A DNA stretch of 64,000 bases from Castanea sativa (GCF_040712315.1 NC_134014.1:40475634-40539633), one strand, 5' to 3'. Positions 12,492-25,995 are shown, numbered from the stretch's first letter. Numbers and translations: made by a program. The notes: generated by a model from the sequence alone, not told the origin.

Positions 12492-13103
12492 TTAAATATG
12501 ATGACATGAAGGATATTGTCCTGCCATTTCTTGTCCAAGAATCTTGTTGTAGTAGTAGCTGTGAAAGATTAGATTTGATATGTTGCGAGCGAATTTTGGA
12601 AGGACTCCAGAATCTTTGTTGGGATAAGAATAACAAGAGTAGGTTTACCGTATTCCTTGTCATTCTCCATTCCGGTTAAGGCCTAGGGGGATTTTAGTAA
12701 TTTTCTGTTCATTAGCAATATACCCCAAAGTCCAAACAATGACCTGCTTAGGAGATTACGTCATTCTCTTTTACTTTTTGCCCAGTTCAGATTTATCTAA
12801 CCTAAGATTTTTAAATATTTTCTTGATTAGTTGTCTAGTTGAATTTAATTATTTTTTTCTTTTTTGGGTTAAAATTTAATTTTTCTTTTCAAAATGATAA
12901 TGGTGTTACTTATGTTTTATTGGTTCATAGTCCATACACCAGATGTTTAAATTAATTTAGGAATATTTAAAGTACTAAACATAAGTTTTGCCCAATAATA
13001 AATATGTGCTTAATAAACTTTTTCATTTTAATTCAAATACAGAGGATTTTTTTAATATAATATTTTATCAAATGTTAATTAATTTAAAGTTTAAAATAAT
13101 ATG
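12492..13103. other. Intergenic DNA
   Basis: AT-rich sequence between the SINE and the solo LTR. I see no gene, RNA or repeat boundary here. Confidence 0.5.
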
Positions 13104-13108
13104 ATATT

Positions 13109-13795
13109 TGTGGGTGTCCAAAGACCGGGGAGAATATTTGGTGAAGAATCTCATGTAGGCCTTCCATAGAAGTGTGACTTACCTGAGGACTTCTCATACC
13201 CAACCCTAAGTGCTAGGACAATGGAGGAAAACTTTCTGAAGAAAGCACACATCTCCATTCTGCATTGAATGCATTGCAACAATTTTTTCAGCCGCATTAA
13301 TGGAGAAGTAACCTGAACAGTGTCACCACAACTAGCAACCCCTACTCTACCGCCTAGAAAGAAGTTTTGATGGGACAAGTATCATGAAAATGGTGCAAAA
13401 AATCTTCCAATAAAAGGCTGAGATGCAAAAGAGAGAGAGTATAAAATGGGAGGGAGCTCCTTAATTAGGAGGATTTGGAATTCTTTTGAGGAGGAAAATA
13501 GGTGTAGAACACAAAGATTGGAATAGTAGTGGGTAACACATTGTAAGACCAGCATAAAGCCCTATGTAATAACACATGCTCAGAGTGATCCGAAGATAGA
13601 TTTAATACAAATTGCTCTTTGGAATACTCTTCCTTATCCCTGTTAGGCTCTTCGGCTCCTAACCCAGTCTTAATTAAACCCCTAACAGAATTTCCTTCCC
13701 ACTCCCTATACAAATTAGTTTGTTTTGGGCTTAACTTCGAAGCCAAGACCTCACCATTCTCCATGGGCTTGGGCTTCCAGGATTGGTCCACTTAC

Positions 13796-13796
<1 letters not shown>
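13109..13796 (+). mobile_element. Solo LTR with perfect 5-bp duplication
   Basis: The segment begins TGTGGGTGTCC and ends CCACTTACA, giving TG...CA ends, and is flanked by ATATT on both sides (13104-13108 and 13797-13801). It carries a TATA-like TATAAAATGGGAG near 13440 and the block GCCGCATTAATG shared with the Gypsy LTRs elsewhere in the window. With no internal region beside it, it is best read as a solo LTR left by LTR-LTR recombination. Its right end is about 650 bp upstream of the GRF start codon. Confidence 0.8.

Positions 13797-13829
<33 letters not shown>
13797..13829. repeat. (TA)n microsatellite
   Basis: Uninterrupted TA run directly abutting the solo LTR on the GRF side. Confidence 0.95.
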
Positions 13830-13837
<8 letters not shown>

Positions 13838-14219
13838 TTAAATTTATAGTGTTTAATCTCAATCATGAAATAAACCAATTTAAATGAATATAATTCTTTC
13901 TGGTGTGTATAAATGATATGTTTGAGTTTGGATCAACTTTATTCTTAATGTTATTTTAATTAAAAAATAATTTAAATAGAATTTTTTATATTTTTTTATA
14001 AAAAAATGGGCCAAACATATTTATTTTTACCAAGAATGTTTTTTACCCTATAACTTTCTAATATCCTTTAAAAAAAGAAAAAGAAAAATATGGATAAAAG
14101 CACAATAATATGTTTTTTTTGTTTTGTTTTGAGAAGCACACAATAATATGTTATATATGTCTGAGAACGAGTGTTTGGTTTGGTACTCAAGCTTTGTCTG
14201 CCCCTCAGTTTTAAGTTTC

Positions 14220-14270
14220 AACTCTCTCTCACACACACACGCTCTCACTCTCTCTCTGTCTCTCTCTCCA
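14220..14270 (+). promoter_or_regulatory. CT/CA-rich tract in the likely GRF 5' leader
   Basis: A run of CTCT, CACACA and CTCT repeats lies about 180-225 bases before the GRF start codon. Such pyrimidine tracts are common in plant 5' untranslated regions and core promoters. The transcription start itself cannot be fixed from sequence. Confidence 0.45.
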
Positions 14271-14445
14271 ATTATTTTTTTTCCTTCTCAAAGCTTACTT
14301 AAAAAACTCAGCTCAACAAAGTACAAAAACCACGCTTCATCAGATGCGCCTCTCTTCCTCTTTCTTCCATCTATTTGAAGCTTAACCTCTCTCCTCCTCT
14401 TTCATGATGCTTAATAGAGTCTTGTAGAATGGTAGTATCTCCAAA

Positions 14446-17400
14446 ATGGATTTTGGGGTAATGGGTTTGGAGGATTTGGTGGGTCCTGAAGGTAGAGGAG
14501 GTTCTTCCAAGGTCTCAGACCCTGAAACCAAGCTAAAGGGTCTTGGATCTGGGTTAGTTAAGCAACACAAATCTGGGGCTGGTGAAGATGACTGGAAGAG
14601 TTCTAAAATGGCTAAAAGTGATAGTCTTTCAGCTTACAAGACAATGTCATTGCACCAGGGTACTCCTTTATTGAGATCTAATACTTTGCCCATTTCTGAT
14701 AATCGCCAACAGGAGCTTATGCTGAGCTTCTCTTCGGTCAAATCAGAGGTTCCTTTTCTAAGTAAGGATGGTGGACTAGTGGATAAAGCCACAAACAACT
14801 CAGTTTTCCCTTACTACCAACGCACACCTTCTGCTTACTCTAGAAATGCAGGTAATCCTTTAACACGATCTTTGGCGTGGTTTGAGTTGAGTATGCTTCG
14901 TGTTTTGGGGGAAGATTTGTATTTGGTTTTGTGAGATGGGGTTTGGGGAAGACACAGATTTAAGCACGTTATTCTAGTACAAAAGATGGGTTCTGCTAAA
15001 AAAGTTATTAGGTGGCTTCATTTTCATGTCTGGTGCGGGTCTTTTTCATTGTTATTTGTTGGGAAATTTTAGTTTTGAGTCTTGTCAAGCAAAAAAGGGC
15101 GGAGTTTTCCTTGTATTATATATTTGGTACTTCTGCTTTAAATTAGTTTTGGTATAATTTTCAACGCTCTCAGACTGATGGAAACCAAAGGGGAAAAGGG
15201 CAAGAAAGGATAGGAAAAACATTAGGACTAGTGGATAAGACTTTCTTGGTTTTCTCTGTTTCTTTAGTGTGTGTGTGGGGGAGTGGTTTTTTTTTTTTCT
15301 TTTTCCCTCCATATTATGTGTGATTCCCGTACAATTTATGGGCAAGTTATTTACATTGTCTTTTTTCAGCTTATGGTTCTGGAAGCTTGAATCCAAGCAT
15401 GCATGGGAGTTTTGCTGGAGTTAGGGGACCATTTACTCCATCTCAGTGGATAGAGCTAGAGCATCAGGCCTTGATCTACAAGTACATCACATCAAATGTG
15501 GCTGTGCCCTCCAATTTGCTCTTCCCACTCAAGAGATCCCTCTACCCTTATGGCTTGTCTGGCTCAGCTACTGGATCTTCGCCTTACAATTCATGTAATT
15601 TCTTATAAATTCGTTACATTTTGGTACCCCATTTGTGTATGTCATCTTACTTTACTGTTATATGTTAAGTATCGGCTGCTATTTCTTGCACTGTTATATA
15701 TTACAGCATCAGCAGTGATCTCCAAGCTTTCAGCTAATTTTTGGTAGAAAGTTTTATCCAATATTCAAGATATGCTGTGTTTTTAAGCTACAAAGTGATA
15801 CTGTCTTTGATGCAGAATTCATTTTCTTCTTTTTTCCTCCCCTTTTTGTCTGATTAGTCTTTTTCCTTCATCCCTATCATTTTATTGGTGTTTTTCATTT
15901 TGAATTTTATGCAGTGGGTTGGGGCTCTTTCCATCTAGGTTTCTCTGGCAATACCGATCCTGAGCCTGGAAGGTGTCGTCGAACGGATGGAAAGAAATGG
16001 CGGTGCTCAAGAGATGCTGTTGCCGACCAGAAATACTGTGAAAGGCACATAAATCGGGGCCGCCATCGTTCAAGAAAGCCTGTGGAAGGTCAAACTGGCC
16101 ATGCTGCCCCTGGGGCCACTAATTCAAAAGTTTTACCGGGGACTTCCTCACTGTCAACAGTGGTAATTCCCAGCAGTGGTGCATCTAACAACCTTGCTAT
16201 GACACAGCACCAGTTCAAGAACTTGCAGCCCAGTGGTGCTTCCAATCCTTCTGCGGATGCCCTTGTCAGCAGGTGAAGAATAAAAATACTCTGTGAATTA
16301 AAGCTTCCTTTATCTGTCTAGTTCTTAGTACACCTTTTAAGTTTTGAGCTAAGAAGATATTTAATCTAAAACAGTTTGCATGCTTGCACTTTATTTACTT
16401 GCTTCACTTTACTTTAAAGCAGACCCCATCGTTTTATCTTTACTTTGGTGAAAGTGACTAGTCCTTATAGTTGAGGCTTAGGATTCCTTTTTTTATTATT
16501 TTCCGTTTCCATTATCTTTGGATAATTGGATAGAGGCCTTTATGGTAGACATTATAGAGGTTACAGTGATACTTAATGATACTTGTAAGCTGCTTTCTTT
16601 CCTTGGCCACTTTTTTTTTTCTTTTTTCTCAATATAGATATTGCTTTCCTTTTCTGGAACAGAGAGAATGTTTGTGCCAGAATGCAAGATCCACGGGGCC
16701 TCTCCACAATGTCCTCCACTATCAGCCTGAAATCTAATGAACCCACTTTTACCATTTTGAAACAAGGGATGCCATTAGAAGAATCCTCTCAATCAGAGTT
16801 TGGGCTAGTTTCCACTGATTCCCTCCTTCATCCTTCACATAGGGTTTCTTACCTAAATTCTAAAAGCTATGGTTCTTTCCTAGACTTCAATGATCAGGAA
16901 TGCCAAGATCAACATCCACTTCGCCAATTCATTGATGAATCGCCTAAGGACCAGTCGAATCTCTCTGTCATGTCCTGGCCAGAAGAACTGAAATCAGACT
17001 GGACTCAGCTCTCAATGTCAATCCCTATGGCACCCTCAGATTTCTCATCATCCTCATCCTCACCAACACAAGACAAACTCTCACCTCTAAGTTTATCTCG
17101 TGAGTTTGAGCCAATTCAAATGAACTTGGGGATGAGCACTGACTTTAGTGAGCCGACTCAGAAGCAAACTAACTGGATACCAATCTCTTGGGGTACTTCA
17201 ATGGGGGGTCCTCTGGGTGAGGTCTTGACCAGCACCACCAGCACTGCAAGAGCCTGCAACAACTCATCAGCTCTTAACCTCTTGACAGAAGGGTGGGATG
17301 GCAGTCCTCAGTTGGGGTCTTCCCCCACAGGTGTCTTGCAAAAGGCGCCTTTTGGTTCACTCTCAAATAGCAGTTCAGGCAGTAGCCCGAGAGTTGAGAA

Positions 17401-17482
17401 CAAAAGGAGCCGAGAGGGAGCTAGTTTGTTTGAGGATGTGCTTGGTTCAACTCTTGCAAGTTCCTCAATTCCATCCTTGTAA
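14446..17482 (+). CDS. GRF: Growth-Regulating Factor transcription factor (GRF1/2-like), four exons
   Basis: GRFs are plant nuclear transcription factors that, with GIF co-activators, promote cell proliferation in growing organs. My model is exons 14446-14851, 15370-15594, 15915-16272 and 16663-17482; all junctions are GT-AG and phases match, giving 1809 coding bases (602 residues). The QLQ domain (about residues 155-190, with Q161, L165, Q168) binds GIF. The WRC domain (about 226-270) has W239-R240-C241 and zinc ligands C231, C241, C252, H255 in the C-X9-C-X10-C-X2-H spacing, plus a basic nuclear-localisation stretch. The C-terminal half is Ser/Thr-rich and has GGPLGEVL, seen in the AtGRF1/AtGRF2 subgroup. 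The first ATG after the CT-rich leader was chosen. A miR396 site lies in exon 3. Nothing looks broken. The paralogue number is uncertain. Confidence 0.95.
16067..16087 (+). promoter_or_regulatory. miR396 target site in the WRC exon
   Basis: The core TTCAAGAAAGCCTGTGGAA matches the conserved miR396 site of GRF genes, including the single extra base (bulge) characteristic of them. It encodes the R-S-R-K-P-V-E stretch at the end of the WRC domain. miR396 lowers GRF transcript levels as tissue matures. Recognition is from family knowledge; cleavage itself is inferred. Confidence 0.9.
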
Positions 17483-19442
17483 TCAAGAACAGACCTGACC
17501 TGGGCTAGAAACAGATGGTGAAGAACAGGATGGAGATTAAGTTAGTAGGTGGAAGCAAAGGAAGGAGAGCCAAGAAGTGTGGAGTAACTTGTTGTTTATC
17601 TGATTTGGATGGTTAATTTAAATTTACCAACTAGGGAGTTGGCTTATTTTAATTTCAATAGTTATTGACAACTTTGACTGTTAAAGATTTGCTGTCATAG
17701 TGCCATCTATAGTTTTTTACTAGTAAAATCAATTTATGCTGTGTTTGTGTATGCCTGATGCCTCAGATCTTATTAGCTATTTGACTTTCATCTGCTACAA
17801 CAATTTGATCATTCAGACAGGCACAAGTTACGTTACTACACAGGATATGAAATATGGATATTTGGGATTGGGAAGCCTGTGCTGAAACTTTGAAACAATA
17901 AGAAACAAGTTATTAAAACTGTTTGTACAGGCTAGCCTCCAAAAATGGTAGGGACAAGATGGAGCAATAATGGGTGGCGAAACTTCCATTATCAAATAAC
18001 ATAACATGTATGCATGACTTCCAATCCAAAATACATATATAGATACTGATAATTGAGACATTGACCCTCTGAATTGGGCCATCCAGTGATAAGACATAGA
18101 CCCCAGTGAAAGCATCTTGATTTGGTAGATTGCTCAAAACAGTATTGGAATCGTAAAAATCAGAATAATGAATTAGGTAGGAGTACCCTGGACTCCAGAC
18201 AGGGGGCACTCTTGTGGCCTGCCCATAAGGCAGAACGAGCCATTGCTCCCCGGCTCAGTTATTAGCCATGGGGCCATGGGTTAAGACTAGACAACCACTG
18301 ACAAAAGTTTTGCATTATTTTTTTCTTCTTAGCTGAAACAGTGAAGACTGGCTTGACCTGAAAGTGAGAGATTTATGGTATGTGTGCTTAAATAATTTTC
18401 AGTTTTATTTTTTGGTAATACATAAGTGTGAAAAAGTACGTGAAAATATGTATAATATTGTTTAAAAACTGAAAACATGTGTTTGAACTCGCGTACCAAA
18501 CAGGGCCTTAGTTTAAAGGAAAAGTTATCTGATGCTTTAAAAGAAATAGTTTGAAAAATACTTTTAGAAACTTTTTATGAGAATTTTTTTTAAAAAAAAA
18601 TTTGTAGTTTTTTTTTTATCATATTTTTTCTGAAGAAGATGTCAAAACTTCCTTAAAATTGTTTACTAACTAATCTAAAAGTGAAAGTGATATATTTAGT
18701 TTAAGGGAAAAGGTAACCGATGCTTTAAAAACATTAGCTTAAGAAATATTTTTAGAAACTTATTATGAAAGTGATGTTAAAAATTTCTTACAATTGTTTA
18801 CTAATAATGTTTCTTTTCATATGTTTTCCTTATTTCTTGTTGTTTGAAAATCAGAAAAATTTACTCAAACTGAAATAATTGAAGAGAATGCATACCTAAA
18901 AACTAACAAAAATGTCCAAAAATCTTTAAAATAAACATCATATTGCCGTTAAAATTTTCAAAATACCCTTGAAATATGAAAAATAACTAACTACCCTAAA
19001 AACCACTAAAATGATAGAAATACTCCCAAAATCCCTAAAATGACCAAGGGACACGTCAGATCTAAGGTATACCAATTTCATTGAATGGTATGACAATTTC
19101 TCATTTTGAAGCTTAAAATCAAAATTTTGATCAAATCACACAAGGTAGTATACTGATCCTTCTAATTTTTTAGGAGGTTTATCAAAAAGATTCATGATAT
19201 AATTAGAAAGGTGTTTCAAATACCACACATGGATTACTGGACATGTTAATTTGATATGACTTGTTAGATATATTTGTATTGCAGATTCACAAATTTGACT
19301 CGACATTATTCATAAACTTTCGAATCTTCTTTTTCATCCACGATTACTTGATAATTTCTACAATAGAAAATCCAACTTTTTATTGGTCCAAATTTTATTT
19401 TCCAAGATAATTCATCTTTTTCAACTTTATGGTTTTGTAATG
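17483..19442. other. GRF 3' flank and AT-rich intergenic DNA
   Basis: The first few hundred bases probably include the GRF 3' untranslated region. Beyond a small MITE-like palindrome at 18376-18507 I see only AT-rich DNA. Short repeats such as TTAAAGGAAAAG..GATGCTTTAAAA recur at about 18515 and 18705. Confidence 0.5.
18376..18507. mobile_element. Possible short MITE
   Basis: The right end (GCGTACCAAACAGGGCC) read in reverse complement resembles the left end (TGGTATGTGTGCTTAAA) and the arms continue with TTTTCAGTTTT on both sides, so the region can fold back on itself. The left terminus is eroded and no target duplication is clear. Confidence 0.4.
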
Positions 19443-19447
19443 AAAAG

Positions 19448-20214
19448 TGTAAGGGCTTGATTTGGTTCCCAAGCCTTTAGGGAAAATGATTTAGGCTCAA
19501 AGAGTTCAATACAATAAATTTATAGAAAGTGGACTGGGATGATAATTGTAGTGAGCCCAGATGAAAAAAAAAACAGGAATAAAATGGTTTTGCTCAAGTA
19601 GATCGTCCTCAGCTCAGTCCGAGGAGATTAGATCTTATATATGTTTCTTTTGAATTTGGTTACAAGTCCAGTTCTTAGTGCTACAGTGGTTTTTCTCTTC
19701 CTAATTTCAGATATCCCCCATGTAAGGGGATTCCATTTTCATTATATACCCCTCTTTTCTTCATCTTCATCGTCCACGTGTAGGTCAAGGTATTGACTTT
19801 GATTCTTGTCCCATCAGCACCTTCCTGAAATCTTTGGGATCACCTCCATTGTTCAGGCATCACCTCTACATTAATGCGGCTAGAGGGTTAGCTGCAGAGC
19901 CTTTAATGTGGTGGTAACAGTTTTCTCTTAAATGCTTCTTAGCTTCCTTTTGTTATGTGCTTTCCTGATATTTATCCTTATCAATAGAACCCTTCGAGAT
20001 GTTGCCCCTAAGGGTAGACCAATCCTTCTGACCTCTGTCCTGTTTAGCCGAGGAGACACTCTTCAGACTACCTTCCCAAGTCTTTCCATCAAAAGATTGT
20101 CCGTGAAGCTTTGATTTACACTTCTTTCCTGTTATCTTTTGATCCTCAGACTAATAAACGTCCTCGAACAAGGCCCATGACCCAATATACACCTATGGGC
20201 CCTTTATCCCTACA
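19448..20214 (-). mobile_element. Solo LTR of the Tat-like Gypsy family at 36107-61888
   Basis: The segment begins TGTAAGGGCTTGA and ends TTTATCCCTACA. Its right end is the reverse complement of the start of the LTRs at 36107 and 61048 (TGTAGGGG...CCATAAGTGTATATTGG), and its left end matches the reverse complement of their ends. There is no gag or pol nearby, so it is a solo LTR in minus orientation. Flanks AAAAG (19443-19447) and AAAAT (20215-20219) match at 4 of 5 bases. Confidence 0.85.
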
Positions 20215-21583
20215 AAAATTATAATGCTTTATCAACTCTTCAAATATTAGTAACTAAAAAAAAAAAAAATCTCCCTATTAGATGGGATTTTATATTTTTA
20301 TTGGCCCTTGGAGATTTGCAGTAACTAGTAAATAACAATTCAGAGTTATCAATTCAAATGACCAATCAATATCAATATATATATATATATATATATATAA
20401 AAGCAGAGACCTCATATGAGAGTGTATGAGGTCCTGCCACGTGACACTCTAATTTTGCATTTAGCATTTTTTACCTCTTTTCATTAAGTTTTTATTTTAT
20501 TTTATTTTTATTTTTACTGTTACTCATAAATCATAGTAACTTATTCTTACTATTAAATAAATTTAGCATTTTTTACCTCTTTTTATTAAGTATTTTTTAC
20601 TGTTACCCAATAGATAATAGTAACTTCTTTTTACTATTATATCAAATATGAGCTGTTCTTGACAATTAGACCAAAATTTATTTACTAAAAAATGAACTAC
20701 CTTTCAAAAGTAGACCAAGCCTTATGAAAAATTCAAGCCCAGTTATTACCTTACATATTATGACCAAAGTTTAACCATTCCCATGTGTAAATCAAAGCAA
20801 AAACTCTTACCCTCTTACAAACTCTCTTCTCCTTCCCCACGTATAGATGATATTTCTAAAAAATCTAATTCTCATGAAATTATGTCTCAATTTTTCCCCA
20901 ATTTCAATTCAATATGCTTTTGTCTATTAATAATGTTCTATGTAATTTATGTAGACAAATTCTTTGTCATCGACTAGTGCATGTTTGAGATTCCTGAGGT
21001 TGTTGAAATAATTGAAAAGTGCATATTTCTAAAATTTATAATAACAAAAAGTCTAATAAATAGCATTTACTATCTTACAAAATGCCATTAACTTAATATT
21101 TTCTTTTAAAAAAAATTCAATGATAGGAATGGTAAAAAGTGATCATATACAAGAAATACCAAAAATACATGCAAAACAATTTTCATAGGAGGATTTATCT
21201 TTAAATAATATGAAGACAACAGTAAAGATATAATGCATTGAATGAGATTCTACGAAACATGTTTGTTAATCATTTCAAATTATACTCATCATTTACATAA
21301 AAAATAATAATACATCATATTATTTACATTAAAAAAATAATACATATTAATTTAAAAGTTCATTGCAAGATGTGAACTGCTAGGGTATTGCAACAATAAG
21401 TAACATTGATACAACAATAAGTTGGTATTACATTTTGTGCGTTCTTTGTGAAGGAATGTCAAACCACAAGCAGGATCATTTTGGTGTGCAAAATGTGAAA
21501 CAAAATCAAATCTTTTTATCCTAAAGTTAGAGGCAATCACATTAACTACATACTCTCCAAATATTTATAATATATTTAACTAC

Positions 21584-21596
21584 TATATATATATAT

Positions 21597-21659
<63 letters not shown>
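21584..21659. repeat. Compound (TA)n(CA)n(TA)n microsatellite
   Basis: Alternating TA, then CA, then a long TA run; plainly visible. Confidence 0.95.
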
Positions 21660-21661
<2 letters not shown>

Positions 21662-21972
21662 CTTCAGACACAAGATTCAAATTGAAATTTTTGATGCAAC
21701 TGACAAAACAAATTTTGTGATATTTGATCGAGATGTCGAGAAAATCCTAAATAGATCTACAAGAGATTTTGTTGAAAAATAAACTGAGGTACAATTTATT
21801 TAAATTATTGTAAAACTATTGATATTAGAGAAGGAATCTCATGTGATTTGAAAAAAAAAATTAGGAAAAAAAAAAGATTTTCCTACTTCATTTTAATGAA
21901 TTGCATGATTTTGAAAATTATACAGTTGCTAAGATTTTTGATGCACCTTCAAATGACAAAAATGTATGAAAG

Positions 21973-21978
21973 AAAAAA

Positions 21979-22032
<54 letters not shown>
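21973..22032. repeat. A-run followed by (TA)n microsatellite
   Basis: About 24 A residues followed by about 36 bases of TA. Confidence 0.95.
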
Positions 22033-22036
<4 letters not shown>

Positions 22037-23623
22037 CCAATATGTTATATTAATTCTTTTTGTTGCATTATTCCAAAATTAACAAAAATTAAAAATAAAA
22101 ACATTTACAAAAAACTGTCACATCATTGAAATTTAATATAAATGCAAATACCTAAGAAAAATATTAGCGACAAAGTCTAAACTTTGTAAAATCCAATCAA
22201 AAATCTCCCAGTGTCAATTCATTAGTGATTAACACAAATGATACAACAAAAGGAAAAAGTGATGAAAGCTCAAAAATTGAACAAATATGGACAGACTAAA
22301 CTTCAAACGTTGAAGACGGAAAAACTGACGATGATAATAAGTGTCACCATACCGCAATAACAAAGCATTGAAGAAACCAAAAAAAAAAAAAGATTTTGTA
22401 ATGAAGCTTTTATTACATCGCATAATAAAAAATAAAAAATATAGAATGAATTAGTATGCTTTTATCAACTTTTATTATACAATATTACTTCAAAATTATT
22501 TTAATTATTGCTCATTACTTGAACATAATAATTATATGTGCAATTTATACTTATTACTTTTAATGATGAACTTATTACTAACAAAGTTTTATAATAAATA
22601 TACTATAATATATGTATAATATTTTTAAAAAATAAATTTACATAAAATATTACAACATTATCTGTGACAATTTACTAGTCATTTATAATGCTTGGCAGGG
22701 TTTGAAATAACCAGGACCGCACTAACATGTCAACATGAAACTAATGAACGATAAGAACTCGAGGTTACCTTGGCCCACGGCCACCCCTGCATGATGTTGA
22801 AATTGCAGCATTCTATTTACAAACACCCCACCTTTTTGGCCCTCCCCAAATTCTGTTTGAGATCAAATGTTATACATACTTCATACTTGCTTGTTTGGTT
22901 CCCAAATTCTGTTTGCATATTGATGTTCAAGATTCAAGAATAATTTTGGGGAGGCAAGCCTGGTTTGCCAGGACAATAAAGGGAGATTTATAGAACCAAA
23001 TGCGAGATTATAAATCGAGTCTTGCATAAGCAAAAATAAAACCCCACTTTACTTTTTAGTCCCACTTTTATAAAGGGAAAAAGATCCATTGTCACTGACT
23101 GTTAAAATACACTGCAAAAAGAATTGACAGCAAAGATATAGCGAGAGCATTGACTTTGCGTTCATAGGCCTGTACGTACTGTAGCATTAGGCATGGCCAT
23201 GGGTAGGCTACAGTAGCATTGTCTGATCTAGCTCCATTTAGTAAACAGTTGACAATCAATCTGGTTAACAATGGCCTAGATAACGTCATAGCATCATACA
23301 AATGTGTTTCATTTTTTCCTACAATCAAAGGCATGGTCCCAACTCCAGAGGAAAGAAAGCAACCGACCAACCTTTCTTTATATTTCAGAAATTTTATCAT
23401 AAGCCTTTTCATATGTTTTTCGACATTTTGTTTAAAAATTGAAATTCGGACCGCACATGAAAAAGAAAATATCTAAAATGCTTTTGAAGCTGGTGATGTG
23501 AGTTCTGACAGTAGACTGTAGACATTACAACTCGTATCAAATATTTAGAAATTATTTTAGAACCTCCAGCTGGGGAAGACATACAAAATTTAGTTACAAA
23601 TCAATTTCGATTCTCTTGCAGTA

Positions 23624-23811
23624 GGGCAAAATTTACCAAATAGCATGTTTTTAGAAAAAAATTAGGAATAGTTAAGTAGACTGCTTTTAAAACTCAAGTT
23701 TGTCAATTTTTATTTGGGCTGAAACTAGAGTTTAACAAACTCGAGTTTCAAGTAGTATTGGTGCATAGAACTCGAGTTTTCTAAAATGATACTATTCAGC
23801 AAATTTTGCCC
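23624..23811. mobile_element. MITE with terminal inverted repeats
   Basis: Left end GGGCAAAATTTACCAAATAG; the right end in reverse complement reads GGGCAAAATTTGCTGAATAG, and the arms continue in parallel for about 35 bases. Flanks TTGCAGTA and TTGTAGTT agree at 6 of 8 bases, suggesting an 8-bp duplication. It is 188 bp with no coding capacity. Confidence 0.7.
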
Positions 23812-23820
23812 TTGTAGTTG

Positions 23821-25995
23821 GGTTAATCGTGAAAGAAATAAATGGTTCATGTGAGGAACTTCTATTAGCTCTGACGTTCAACCTGAATAATGAAGTACTC
23901 TGTTTTTTTGTGTGGTTTTTTTTTTTGGGCACTGCAGAAAGAGCTTTACGCTGTAGCTTCATTTTTATTCCCCAGTGCATAAAGAGCTCATTAAGAATAC
24001 TTAAGTGGATTCAACAACAATTTGCCTATCAGAATACAAATTAGATAAATCCATATGGGCCAAAACTTGGGTATAATTAATATATTAATTAGGTACTTGC
24101 TTTAGTTTATGAGTTTATCCAATTAAAATTAAATGTATTGTTGTATTGAGCAATGCCGTATAAAAAACATTATTTTCTTTAAAGATATTTAGATTCATCT
24201 ATATGGCACACGGTTATATTTAATTAAAGAATCTAAGACATCCTCAAATATATTCAATTATATAATTGCCTTGATCAATAAACCATATAGTTGAATTTAA
24301 ATGCCTTTACAAAAGATAATTCATGTTCAATGCAATTATATGTTTGAAATAATTAGAGAACCTAACATATAAAGAACTTGTAACCAAATGCAACCAATTG
24401 TATCTACTTTTCCCCCCTTAAATAAGAATTGAAGGTTCAATGGCGGCTCAAAGAACAAAACAGAGTACTCCCAACGGTTGGCATCATCTCATAGCTAATG
24501 ACAATTGTTAGGTTCACACAAGGTGTGCATTACCTGAACAAGAGATATTTTATCTTTTTTTGATAGATAGATTTTTTGTATTTGCTCCGTGAAATCAGAA
24601 AGCATAGCCTAAGATACAGGCACTTGAAACTTGGAAAGGCATAACTGTGCAATCGGAGAGATTATAGGTTCACACAAGTTCAGATAAGAAATAGCTTCTT
24701 TTTTTTTTTTTTTAATGTACAATAATATGCCTATTCAGACGACTCTTTGAAAACATGGTTTATTGAGTCAGAAATCTCGTGTGGAAAAATGCCGCTCATA
24801 GCACCAATGTAACGGTGCTGCGCTAGCATAGAGATTATCATCATTCTTCATGCTTTATTTAGCCCATACTTGAAAGAGTAAATCAACCTGAACAACATCC
24901 AATTATACCAACATAAATTGAATCAGGTTAGCTTTTCCTAAAATATTATTAAATCCTTGAACAATACGCATCCAAAGAAGAAGTAGACCATGTATATATG
25001 GAAGTCTAGACTAGACAACTAAAATCTAACAAAAAACCATAGTAGAGAAAACTGGATATTACAGGACCAAAACAAATCAAATTTAATAACGAATATTATT
25101 AACACATTAAAATATGGTAGTAAGAGTTGTAGAGGGCTCAGATTCTATGGGTGTTTATAAGAGTCTGTCATACTCATACCCAATTTCATATAATTGAGCA
25201 TTCAGTACGAGGAATTTTTTTATAATCATCGCCACCTCCAATCCAATCCCAAATTTTCAAAATTAAAAAAAAAAAAAACACTTCCGACAAAAAAAAAAAA
25301 AACATAAACACAATGAATTGAAAACATAAAAAAGGCTCAGACACGCATAAATGAAGTCATCAAAGAGCAATATAATTGCTCTGGTCCAATACTAAAAACA
25401 GTACATATAATATCAGAATCGAGAAATGTTGTTCGTCATCACAGCCTCATAATTCCTCAAAATAATGACCAAAAAAAAAAATCAATATGCTCTACAAGAA
25501 TCAAATTGGAGGCAAAGAAAACAGAGAAAAGAAAAAAATGACAAGGCTGAAACTAAGAGGTCGATAATTTAGACTTCATAGAGTTCTTTTTCTATCAGTT
25601 TGGATCTATGAGACGAAACCCTAATTCGAAGAGAGTATTTTATAGCTGAAATGAAAGTTTATGGTAAATGACATTATTATCCCACACTTTTTCATTAGTT
25701 ATTTATTTATTTATTTATTTTTTATAAAGCTTTTGGGTCTTAAGGCCCGAAACTTCGGTGCTGCTTGGCTATGTACGATAGACCCAATGTAGTAACTGCT
25801 TCGGCTCAGTTTTTAAACCATATGGGCCTAGATTTATGGGCCTGTACTTTTTTTTTCTTGGTGGGGAAGAGTTAAAATTTGATTAAACTTGGTGGGCCTG
25901 GACTCGAAAGTGTGTTTAATTATCCAACTACCTAAACAACATAAAAAATCCTAAAAAATAATAATAAATAAAAACCTAAAAAGTAAAAACATTTC
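23821..25995. other. AT-rich intergenic DNA
   Basis: No gene, RNA or defined transposon end found. Several A- and T-runs (for example near 24700 and 25265-25305). Confidence 0.5.

Larger units (their letters stand above)
20220..23610. other. AT-rich intergenic DNA with microsatellites
   Basis: I see no gene. A (TA)n run at 20375-20399 is followed by AAAGCAGAGACCTCATATGAG, wording that resembles Helitron 5' ends in other plants, but no 3' hairpin could be paired with it. Mixed (TA)n/(CA)n lies at 21584-21659, and an A-run followed by (TA)n at 21973-22032. Confidence 0.5.

Noticed and set aside
20390..20980. Possible Helitron, from AAAAGCAGAGACCTCATATGAG
   Set aside because: The start resembles plant Helitron 5' ends but no CTRR end with a preceding hairpin could be tied to it. 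The GCGCTTAGCGC hairpin near 26118 is too far away.
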